The notes under the pieces are model-generated. The model had not been told where the DNA came from. It was given only the letters and a program-made list of their open reading frames with translations, and did no database searches. The translations under genes were made by a program, and so were the position numbers. A stretch of 64,000 bases of DNA from Saprospiraceae bacterium (GTDB lineage: Bacteria; Bacteroidota; Bacteroidia; Chitinophagales; Saprospiraceae), in assembly GCA_016708265.1 (NCBI GenBank), contig JADJGA010000012.1:1213001-1277000 (forward strand). The letters are read 5' to 3'. This document shows positions 28,092 to 35,758 of the stretch, piece by piece (the stretch's first letter is position 1; every line of letters starts with the position of its first letter).

Positions 28092-29477
28092 TTAAAAACT
28101 GAGTTTGTTCTTCTGCCATCTTCCTGTTTTGAAATAAATCATTGCCAGAACTGCAAGAATCGATTCACTTATCACTATGGACCAGAAAACACCCTTTTCT
28201 TCCATGCCAAGATATTTTGCAAGATAATATGCAAGTGGAATTTCTATGAGCCAAAAGCAGATAACATTCAGTACTGAAGGTGTATATGTGTCACCGGAAC
28301 CATTAATAGCCTGAGACATAACCATTCCAAATCCAAAAAAGATATATCCCGCACAAAGTATTTGAAGGCACAACACTGCTGTTTCAACGGCTTTTGGATT
28401 ATCATTGAAAATTCTGACAAGAGGCTCTGCATAAATGAAAAAGAAAATAGCTACTATGCCTAGAAATATCATATTGAAATATCCGGCTCTCCAGGCTGAA
28501 GAAGAAGCTCTGTCTGGTTTTCCTGCCCCCAGATTTTGTCCTACAAGTGTGGATGCAGCATTTGCAAGGCCCCAGGAAGGCAGAATGGTGAAAACAATGA
28601 TCCTGATTGCAATCGTATATCCTGCCACCACTTCGGATCCAAAATCTGAAAGTATCCTTATCAGGAATACCCAGCTGGCAGACTGAATTATGAATTGTCC
28701 TGCTCCTCCTGCAGCGATTTTCACTATCTCCCATGAGTGATGCAGATCGATATGCCATGATTTTAGATTAATATTGAGCTTATGTCTATGCGATAGAATA
28801 TAGACTAACTGCAATACCACTCCAATCCCGCGTCCTATCATTGTAGCAATCGCTGCTCCCTCCACTCCCATTTTTAAGACCGGAACAAAAAGAAAATCAA
28901 GGACAATATTGATAATATTGGCTATTATCATGATATTCATGGCTTTTGAAGCGTTCCCGGCACCTCTTAATGCTCCCCCAAGCGAAAAGAGCAGAATGAT
29001 TATCGGACTGCTAAGAAACTGGATTTTTGTATATCCTATGCCTTGTGAAATAACATCTTCACTGGCACCCATCAGCCTGAGTATGTCCTCAGAATAAATA
29101 TATCCGAAAAAGGCAAGTAAAAGACCAAGAAATAATGAAATATTTATTATCTGCATCAATGATTTAGAGGCTTCTTCAGGCTTTTTTTCACCTATTTTTC
29201 TCGATACAATAGCTGTTGCTGCTATACTGATACCCCAGGCAAGTGAATAAATGATTGTTAGTACAGATTCAGTAAGGCCTACAGTTGCCATTCCATTAAT
29301 ACCTACGTATTTTGCAACGAAGAAAGCATCGGCTAATGCAAATAATGATTCGAATATCATTTCAATTACCATTGGTACCGATAACAATACCAATGCTTTG
29401 TTAATTGAAATGCCTGTATAATCAAGGGATTCATCACCTTTAAGAGCTTGCCTGATAAGCCTTAATATATTTTTCAT
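28092..29477 (-). CDS. MATE family multidrug/cation efflux transporter
   Basis: 461 residues with 12 predicted transmembrane helices in two halves. The N-terminus has INKALVLLSVPMVIEMIFES, then TVGLTESVLTIIYSLAWGIS; the second half has STLVGQNLGAGKPDRASSSA, the typical G-Q-N-x-G-A motif. Exports drugs or metabolites in exchange for Na+ or H+. Substrate unknown. Complete; monocistronic. Confidence 0.93.
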   Translation of the reverse strand: MKNILRLIRQALKGDESLDYTGISINKALVLLSVPMVIEMIFESLFALADAFFVAKYVGINGMATVGLTESVLTIIYSLAWGISIAATAIVSRKIGEKKPEEASKSLMQIINISLFLGLLLAFFGYIYSEDILRLMGASEDVISQGIGYTKIQFLSSPIIILLFSLGGALRGAGNASKAMNIMIIANIINIVLDFLFVPVLKMGVEGAAIATMIGRGIGVVLQLVYILSHRHKLNINLKSWHIDLHHSWEIVKIAAGGAGQFIIQSASWVFLIRILSDFGSEVVAGYTIAIRIIVFTILPSWGLANAASTLVGQNLGAGKPDRASSSAWRAGYFNMIFLGIVAIFFFIYAEPLVRIFNDNPKAVETAVLCLQILCAGYIFFGFGMVMSQAINGSGDTYTPSVLNVICFWLIEIPLAYYLAKYLGMEEKGVFWSIVISESILAVLAMIYFKTGRWQKNKLSF

Positions 29478-29631
29478 TCTAATATTCCCTTTTTTGAGTG
29501 TTCATGCTGACCGGATACTTTTCTTTTTAAAATCCCTTATTGTTTAAAATCAGCCCTAAATAAATCTGGATTAAAAATAATTCATAAAGGTATATGTTTA
29601 TTTGCAAATGCTTAACAATACACAATTAAAA

Positions 29632-32088
29632 TCACTGCAGGTCAATCTTAACCCTGATCATATAATTTCGAAGTGCCTGCGGAAAAAGGCCTATATAGTA
29701 ATAGTAATCATTCCTGTTTTTTATAGTAAACGGATCATCTGGCCGGGGATCGTAGCCTGCGGATCGAAATTGCGATGCATATCCGTTGCTCTCATATTGG
29801 TGGCTGAATAAATTTCCTATCTTGAATGATATTTCGAGATTTTCAATAAAGCTTGTACTCATTTTATATGATAAGGACAGGTCAGTGAAGTAATATGGAT
29901 CCAATGCTGCTATATCATTTCCGGTATTGTCCAGGTACTGTTTGGCTACGTATTTTTGAGCTATATTCAGCATAAGGCTGTTTTTTGAACCTGCTTCTTT
30001 CAATCTGAGAAAATCAAGTGAGATTCCGGCTCCTGCCGTAACACCCGGAGAATAGCTTATATCTTTATTCAAATGAATATATTGTTCGGGTATATATGGT
30101 TCATCCCAAACAGATATCAGCTCTTTGAATTCCCGGATTTTATTTTTACTCAATGTCAGATTAGCATCTGCACTGAGAAATTCCCTTATTCTGAATTCTA
30201 TTTCATTTTCAATTCCAAGCCTGTAACTCTTCTCAACATTTTCCCTTATTGGATTTCCGACATTGTCTAATTTTCCTGTCAGAACAAGCTGGTTTTTGTA
30301 ATTCATATAATACAGATTGCTCTGCAAGCTCATATTTTTTGAATTATACCTGAAGCCTGTTTCAAGGTCGTAAAGCTTTTCAGGTTTTGGCACTGTATTT
30401 TCAGACACATTGATATAATCGACCCTGTTAGGTTCTTTGTTTGAAACTGCATAAGAAGTATAAAAATTAAAATTCTTTGAGAAGTTAAAACTAATACCGA
30501 CCTTTGGATTGAAAAAATGCAGTTTGTCGCTTATATTGTGTTCTCTCCCGTCATCGTCATCTCCCTTGATAGTATATCGTATATACCGGTACTGAAGATC
30601 AATGAAAGCATTCAGCTTTTCTGACGGAGAAATAAGATACTTTAAGTAAGTATTGAAATCAGTTTTCTTGCCAGTGTTAAGGTAATAAACTTCATTTTCT
30701 TCATAGGCCGGCAATTTCAATATCGTTCTTACTACTCCGAAATGATCACCATCATAATTGTTCAAGGCTCCGCCGAAAACTATATTTTGATAGTCTGAAC
30801 TGTATTTAAGGTTATAAACAAATCCATAGAAATAGTTGCTTAGCCATTTTTGTCTGACCAAATCTGAATATCTGACTTTGCTTGTGTCGAGTTTATATTC
30901 CGAAAGGTCTTCATCAGCCTTATACTGCTCATAAAATCCATAACCTCGTGTTAAATGACCGGCAAGGTTCAATACCAGTACATCTGAATATTTTTTGTTG
31001 TAAAACAGTTGAAAATGATTCTGGGTGTAATCATCGATCTGATTATCGTAAGGTGGATTCAGGCGGAAGTAATCCGTTCCCTGTACATTGAATTTTCGCA
31101 GTGAATCGATATCCTTATATTGCACAGGCACACCATCCCATGCCTGATAAGTTTTTTCCTTGCCAAACAAGGCATTGAATCTTAAAGAGCTGGTCCTTCC
31201 AACAGAAGCTGCTGAAACAAAAAATGAATTCAAAGCAGCCTCAGCCCTGTCAATATATCCATCTGAACCGAGAAGAGAATACCGGAGATCGATTGAGTAC
31301 TTTTCATTCATCAGGCCTGTGCCCGCTTTTGCTGTGATTTTCTTTGAATTGAAACTTCCGTAGCTCGCGTCAACTGACACATGGGGATCATATCTGATCT
31401 GATTGGTGAGGATATTTATACTTGCTCCAAATGCTCCCGCACCATTGGTTGATGTGCCTACACCTCTTTGTATCTGGATGCTCTCAGCTGAACCGGCCAG
31501 ATCCGGAAGATCAACCCAGTAAACCTGCTGCGATTCTGAATCATTTATCGGAATATTGTTGACAGTTACATTTATTCGGGTCGCATCGCTTCCACGTATC
31601 CTGATACCTGTGTATCCAATACCAGAACCACCATCAGAAGTAGAAACAACAGAAGGAGTGTGGCCAAGCAAATATGGAATATCTTCTCCGAAATTCTTTT
31701 TTTCAATTATTTCTTTGCCAATATTCTTGTATGTGAAAGGCATTTTATCATCTGTTCTTGTGCCATTGATATAAATATCCTGTAGCTGGATGGATTTCTT
31801 TTTTAAGACGACATCAAGTTTTTGATCAGACAAAAGCAGAACCTCAAACTCGTAATCATAAAAACCCAAATAGCTAATCTGAAGGACGTACCTTCCGGCA
31901 GGAATTTCTGAAAAAGCAAAATTGCCATTTTCATCGGTTTCTCCTGAATAGTTTGTGTTGGCAAGATTTACCGGAACGAACGACAGGACAGAAGCGCTTT
32001 CATCAGTAACATTCACAGTTATGCTGAATTGTGCACTTATTGATAAGCTTATAGCAACAAATAATAATATCGAAATGATTTTTTTCAT
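29632..32088 (-). CDS. TonB-dependent outer-membrane receptor with carboxypeptidase-like N-terminal domain
   Basis: About 818 residues from ATG 32088 (MKKIISILLFVAISLSISAQ signal peptide). The N-terminal CarboxypepD_reg-like domain (about residues 20-105; FAFSEIPAGRYVLQISYLGF) precedes the plug (GIGYTGIRIRGSDATRINVT, then VYWVDLPDLAGSAESIQIQRG) and a 22-strand barrel ending with YMIRVKIDLQ. Resembles FecA/CirA-type siderophore receptors more than SusC. No SusD partner and no regulator is adjacent, so the ligand, possibly a ferric complex, is a guess. The frame is open upstream but lacks resemblance there. Complete. Confidence 0.92.
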   Translation of the reverse strand: MKKIISILLFVAISLSISAQFSITVNVTDESASVLSFVPVNLANTNYSGETDENGNFAFSEIPAGRYVLQISYLGFYDYEFEVLLLSDQKLDVVLKKKSIQLQDIYINGTRTDDKMPFTYKNIGKEIIEKKNFGEDIPYLLGHTPSVVSTSDGGSGIGYTGIRIRGSDATRINVTVNNIPINDSESQQVYWVDLPDLAGSAESIQIQRGVGTSTNGAGAFGASINILTNQIRYDPHVSVDASYGSFNSKKITAKAGTGLMNEKYSIDLRYSLLGSDGYIDRAEAALNSFFVSAASVGRTSSLRFNALFGKEKTYQAWDGVPVQYKDIDSLRKFNVQGTDYFRLNPPYDNQIDDYTQNHFQLFYNKKYSDVLVLNLAGHLTRGYGFYEQYKADEDLSEYKLDTSKVRYSDLVRQKWLSNYFYGFVYNLKYSSDYQNIVFGGALNNYDGDHFGVVRTILKLPAYEENEVYYLNTGKKTDFNTYLKYLISPSEKLNAFIDLQYRYIRYTIKGDDDDGREHNISDKLHFFNPKVGISFNFSKNFNFYTSYAVSNKEPNRVDYINVSENTVPKPEKLYDLETGFRYNSKNMSLQSNLYYMNYKNQLVLTGKLDNVGNPIRENVEKSYRLGIENEIEFRIREFLSADANLTLSKNKIREFKELISVWDEPYIPEQYIHLNKDISYSPGVTAGAGISLDFLRLKEAGSKNSLMLNIAQKYVAKQYLDNTGNDIAALDPYYFTDLSLSYKMSTSFIENLEISFKIGNLFSHQYESNGYASQFRSAGYDPRPDDPFTIKNRNDYYYYIGLFPQALRNYMIRVKIDLQ

Positions 32089-32188
32089 TTTATAATAAAG
32101 ATTAACTGGGAAAACCAAAACAGAAGGATCATTTATTTCCCTGTTCGGAATTACCCGTTCAGGTTCAATGGGTTTGATCTCAGCCATG

Positions 32189-32443
32189 TTTTAACAGCAC
32201 CCCAAATAAATTAATAATAATAAACTCACTATGTACTTACCAAAGAGTTAAAGTCTGCAGAGAATTATCAATTACGAATTATGAATTACGATCCCGATCG
32301 CTCGGGACAATTACGAATTTTCAATTTTCAATTCTCAATTGAATTTGTTCGTGATTATTTCAACAGCTTTCACCTTTATTGGTAGTTACCAAAAGATACC
32401 ATAATATCTCTTTTGTTTAATAACGCAATTTTGAAAATAAAGT
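32189..32443. repeat. AT-rich simple repeat with an embedded CCCGA hairpin
   Basis: Runs of AATTACGAATT/TCAATTTTCAATT units at about 32268-32345, with an inserted palindrome TCCCGA..TCGGGA at about 32293-32306. The same kind of repeat occurs near 42770 and 52138-52265. Nothing else is visible in this intergenic gap. Confidence 0.65.
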
Positions 32444-33093
32444 TCAATTCTCTGTATAAAAATGAGCATGTTTGTTAAGATACTGAACTATGAAACCTTT
32501 CAGCACTTCAAGGGCAGAGTCAAAATCCTGATTGTTGTTGATCACCAGATCAGCTCTTCTCACATAGGGTTCAATAAATTTTTCATAAGCAGGCATAACG
32601 TGTTGTTCATATCTGTACAGAACGTCTTCCAGAGGATAGTTCCGTTCAATCCTGTCTCTCTTTATACGTCTGATAACCCTGATATTGTCTTTAGCATTAA
32701 TAAAAATTCTCAGATCATAAGGTTTGTCCAGCATTTTTTCAAAATAAAAAACAAAAGACCTTCGATAATAATTAGCGGAGCAGGCTTAAATATCAGTGTC
32801 TTAGGTTTTTTAGTCTCGTTATTAAAAACGTATTCAGTTCTTTTTACAGTCTGATAATGAATGAGTTTTTTTATATCGATTGCCAATTGTTCGTGTTCAA
32901 TTGACTCAGGGAGATCAAAGTTTTTAACCCCGTTTTCATCGACATGTTGGAGGTGTCGTGGTTTATAATAGTCATCCTGCGAAATAATGCACAATTCATC
33001 AGCAGAAAAATGTTCCCTCAGTTTCTTTATTAAAGAAGTCTTTCCACTTCCGCTCCCACCTGTAATTCCGATAAGATAAGGCTTGATTAACAT
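32444..33093 (-). CDS. udk: Uridine kinase-like nucleoside kinase, frameshifted
   Basis: About 216 residues. P-loop GITGGSGSGKTSLIKKL, Mg/substrate motif IISQDDYYKPR and IIIEGLLFF. After one lost T in the run at about 32740, the lid/base part follows: MLDKPYDLRIFINAKDNIRV and IKRDRIERNYPLEDVLYRYE. Phosphorylates uridine/cytidine in salvage; typical length for Bacteroidota Udk proteins. Divergent from the nucleoside transporter, so the two probably act together in uptake and trapping of nucleosides. Confidence 0.88.
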
Positions 33094-33112
33094 GCTGATT
33101 CAATTGTCAGCA

Positions 33113-33142
33113 CAAAAATAAACATATTAAACAAAATACAAA
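33113..33142 (-). promoter_or_regulatory. Candidate promoter for udk
   Basis: On the minus strand TTTG (33142-33139), 18 bases, then TATTTTTG (33120-33113): a Bacteroidota-type -33/-7 pair 20 bases from the start codon. Confidence 0.45.
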
Positions 33143-33199
33143 TAAAAAATAAAAATATATTAATAAATATTATATTATTAGTAATTTCACACCCTGAAT

Positions 33200-33207
33200 T
33201 ATTTTTG
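33200..33207 (+). promoter_or_regulatory. Candidate -7 element for the nucleoside transporter
   Basis: TATTTTTG matching TAnnTTTG, 23 bases upstream of the ATG at 33231; no clear -33 TTG. Confidence 0.35.
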
Positions 33208-33230
33208 AATTATAAAATAAAAGGCAAGTT

Positions 33231-34658
33231 ATGAGATTTTTATTTGTATTTTCATTTTTATTAAGCTCAGTCCTGTCATTTGCACAGGACACGATCAAGC
33301 CCATCGCTCAACCGGCATTCGAAGCTGGTAAGAATGTAGTTGACATAATAGCGAGCAAAGGATTTGGAATAGAATCGTTGTGGAAGGGAATCCTGGGCAT
33401 GATAGTTGTGCTTTTTATTGCCTTTATATTCAGTTCCAACAGGAAAGCTATCCGATGGAAGACCGTTGGTGCAGGATTGACAGGGCAGTTGCTACTGGCA
33501 ATAGGAGTGATGAAAGTACCGGCAGTAAGAATTATTTTTGAGTATGTCGGCCAGATGTTCATAAGTATCCTGGATTTTACCCGCGCAGGGAGCGAGTTTT
33601 TATTTGGTGGCCTGATGAATGTAGAAACCACAGGATTTGTATTTGTATTTCAGATCCTGCCAACGATAATATTTTTTTCCGCTCTTACCTCTTTATTGTT
33701 CTATCTGGGAGTAATACAGATTGTAGTCAGGGGAATGGCATGGATACTGACAAAAATGCTGAAGGTTTCGGGTCCTGAGAGTCTTTCTGTTGCAGGTAAT
33801 ATTTTTCTCGGTCAAACTGAAGCTCCTCTTATGATCAAGGCATATCTTGAAAAGATGACAAAATCGGAAATATTACTTGTAATGATCGGAGGTATGGCAA
33901 CTCTTGCCGGTGGTGTATTGGCTGCATATATCGGATTTCTGGGGGGAGAAGACCCTGCGCTCAGATTGGTATATGCAAAGCATTTACTTGCAGCTTCCGT
34001 AATGGCTGCACCGGGAGCAATAGTGGTTTCTAAAATGTTATTTCCTCAGACTGAGAAGATTGATACGGAAATAAGAGTGAGCCTTGATAAAATTGGTTCC
34101 AATGTTCTTGATGCAATTGCGAATGGTACCACAGAAGGGCTTAAACTTGCTGCCAATGTAGCAGCAATGCTTCTTGTTTTTCTTGCATTTATTGCGATGC
34201 TAAACGGAATTCTGGGTTGGGTAGGGGATATCACCAATTTCAACGACTGGCTGGCAGCAAACACCATTTATGATAAGTTTTCTCTTGAAGCAATTCTGGG
34301 AACTATCTTTGCTCCACTGATGTGGTTGATGGGCATTGCAACAAAAGATATCACGCTTATGGGTCAGTTGCTGGGAATTAAGCTTGCAGCAAGTGAATTT
34401 GTGGGTTACATTCAGCTTACGGAATTGAAAAATGCCGCAAATGCAGTTCACCTGAATTACGAAAAATCTATTATAATGGCTACGTACATGCTGTGCGGAT
34501 TTGCCAACTTTGCATCTATAGGTATACAGATTGGCGGAATTGGTTCACTGGCACCGGGCCAAAGAAAAACACTGTCGGAATTTGGTTTGAAAGCTCTGTT
34601 AGGTGGTACACTTGCTTCACTTTTGTCAGCTACTATTGCCGGAATGCTTATAGGGTAG
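33231..34658 (+). CDS. Concentrative nucleoside transporter (CNT/NupC family)
   Basis: 475 residues, ion-coupled nucleoside importer. A signal-like first helix is followed by FAQDTIKPIAQ, a linker, then the CNT core. Signatures: PTIIFFSALTSLLFYLGVIQ, SLSVAGNIFLGQTEAPLMIK (the nucleoside-site GQTEAP motif), LLAASVMAAPGAIVVSKML, and near the end TYMLCGFANFASIGIQIGGI. The N-terminal periplasmic segment is longer than in E. coli NupC, as often in Bacteroidota. Divergent from udk. Complete. Confidence 0.95.
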   Translation: MRFLFVFSFLLSSVLSFAQDTIKPIAQPAFEAGKNVVDIIASKGFGIESLWKGILGMIVVLFIAFIFSSNRKAIRWKTVGAGLTGQLLLAIGVMKVPAVRIIFEYVGQMFISILDFTRAGSEFLFGGLMNVETTGFVFVFQILPTIIFFSALTSLLFYLGVIQIVVRGMAWILTKMLKVSGPESLSVAGNIFLGQTEAPLMIKAYLEKMTKSEILLVMIGGMATLAGGVLAAYIGFLGGEDPALRLVYAKHLLAASVMAAPGAIVVSKMLFPQTEKIDTEIRVSLDKIGSNVLDAIANGTTEGLKLAANVAAMLLVFLAFIAMLNGILGWVGDITNFNDWLAANTIYDKFSLEAILGTIFAPLMWLMGIATKDITLMGQLLGIKLAASEFVGYIQLTELKNAANAVHLNYEKSIIMATYMLCGFANFASIGIQIGGIGSLAPGQRKTLSEFGLKALLGGTLASLLSATIAGMLIG

Positions 34659-34954
34659 GAAAAGCAGGTTTACTTTGTGTGAATCTTCGAGAGCCTAAGT
34701 GGTAAAATTGAAATATATAGCAGTAGTTTAAAATATGTGTTTTAAAACAGTAATGTCTTGTTGTTGTTTAAACAAATTCATTATTGACTAATTGGTTTAT
34801 TTAAGACCATATTTTGTAATCAGTAAACCATATTTTGTAATTAATTTTTTCTTCTTTTTGATCCGTCAAAAAGAAGCAATCCGCCAAGGCGGGACGTGCG
34901 AAATTAAACTCGCGAACCTTTATCTATTATAAAACAACAAGTTATCACATTTTC

Positions 34955-35060
34955 AATTACGTAAATTTTACCTCCAAGGCTTCGGTAAAATTTCCTGCTT
35001 TCTCCAGCTCAAACTCCCGCTTGCAATCGGGATCGCACAGTGTTTTCTTAAAATTTTTAA
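34955..35060. repeat. Dispersed hairpin element, copy A
   Basis: About 105 bases shared with 42653-42760 and, in its right half, 50641-50722. It has an ATTTTACC/GGTAAAAT stem, the block TTTCTCCAGCTCAAACTCCCG, a CCCG/CGGG stem, then ATCGCACAGT and a TTTTTAAA end. Here the second stem is only 4 bp. Confidence 0.7.
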
Positions 35061-35108
35061 ACCATAATATATAATCTTTGTAAAAACCTTAAAAAGAGAA
35101 GATTTTTT

Positions 35109-35116
35109 TATCTTTG
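35109..35116 (+). promoter_or_regulatory. Candidate -7 element for the helicase-nuclease unit
   Basis: TATCTTTG fits TAnnTTTG, 30 bases upstream of the ATG at 35147. The nearest TTTG upstream (35077-35080) is 28 bases away, longer than usual. Confidence 0.35.
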
Positions 35117-35146
35117 CTAACACAAAGAACTTAAATTTTCAAACAA

Positions 35147-35758
35147 ATGACTGTATTATCCAAAAAAGAATGTGATTCATATCTGAAGTCATTGAATCAA
35201 ATGGCTGAAACTACATTGGATGAAAAAGCCGGGTTTTTAGATTATCAATACGATATATTTTGTGGACTTATATCTAAACTTACATCAGGCGAAGGACTTG
35301 TTTTTAACACAGTCTTTGCCAGAATTTCATATTTGGGTATTAAGTACAGATTGAAGAAAGACATTTTAAATGACCTGCATATTTACAGGAAAGAATACGA
35401 CAAAAAAAAGAATATTGCTGCAGATATCTTGTTTGATATCGGAAAACATAATTTAAAGGAACTGCTGAAGCTGGCTGGATTAAGGAATTTGGGGAATAAT
35501 ATCAGTTTAATAAAAAGACCTGATTATCAAATCAAAAGTAATGAAATTGTCAAAAAGAAACTGCATGGTCGCTATAATCTCATATCGAAAAAGAACAGTG
35601 AAGAGTATATTGTGGTAGATGATGACGATCCTACTTTAGAACTTGTAATGAGGGTTGACAATCTTGAAACTTTTAAAAATGCAATTGATTATATAAATCA
35701 CAAGATCGAAACCGGAGATGTTCTGGTAGTAATCTCACTGGTTTACATAGAATATTAA
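35147..35758 (+). CDS. Protein of unknown function coupled to the helicase-nuclease
   Basis: 203 residues, mostly helical in the first two thirds (residues 1-110: KECDSYLKSLNQMAETTLDEK, LKKDILNDLHIYRKEYDKKK), with a beta-rich C-terminal part (YNLISKKNSEEYIVVDDDDP). No metal-binding or nucleotide-binding motif. Its TAA overlaps the ATG of the 899-residue helicase-nuclease (TTAATG), so the two should be translated together at matched levels. It may be an accessory subunit or a detached N-terminal domain of the next protein. Function inferred from context only. Confidence 0.65.
   Translation: MTVLSKKECDSYLKSLNQMAETTLDEKAGFLDYQYDIFCGLISKLTSGEGLVFNTVFARISYLGIKYRLKKDILNDLHIYRKEYDKKKNIAADILFDIGKHNLKELLKLAGLRNLGNNISLIKRPDYQIKSNEIVKKKLHGRYNLISKKNSEEYIVVDDDDPTLELVMRVDNLETFKNAIDYINHKIETGDVLVVISLVYIEY

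Larger units (their letters stand above)
34659..35146. other. Gene-free region with two hairpins and a dispersed repeat
   Basis: Holds the perfect 11-bp inverted repeat CTTCTTTTTGA 34851-34861 / TCAAAAAGAAG 34866-34876, then CCGCC/GGCGG (34881-34892), and repeat copy A at 34955-35060. The pair of hairpins may act as a terminator for the transporter gene. A direct repeat ACCATATTTTGTAAT occurs twice at 34806-34840. Confidence 0.6.

Noticed and set aside
32268..32345. Spaced AATT repeats considered as a CRISPR-like array
   Set aside because: Units are short, irregular and AT-rich, without spacers of even length; simple-sequence repeat.
34851..34892. Hairpins considered as a riboswitch
   Set aside because: They are perfect simple stems without a conserved aptamer core; better seen as terminator or repeat.
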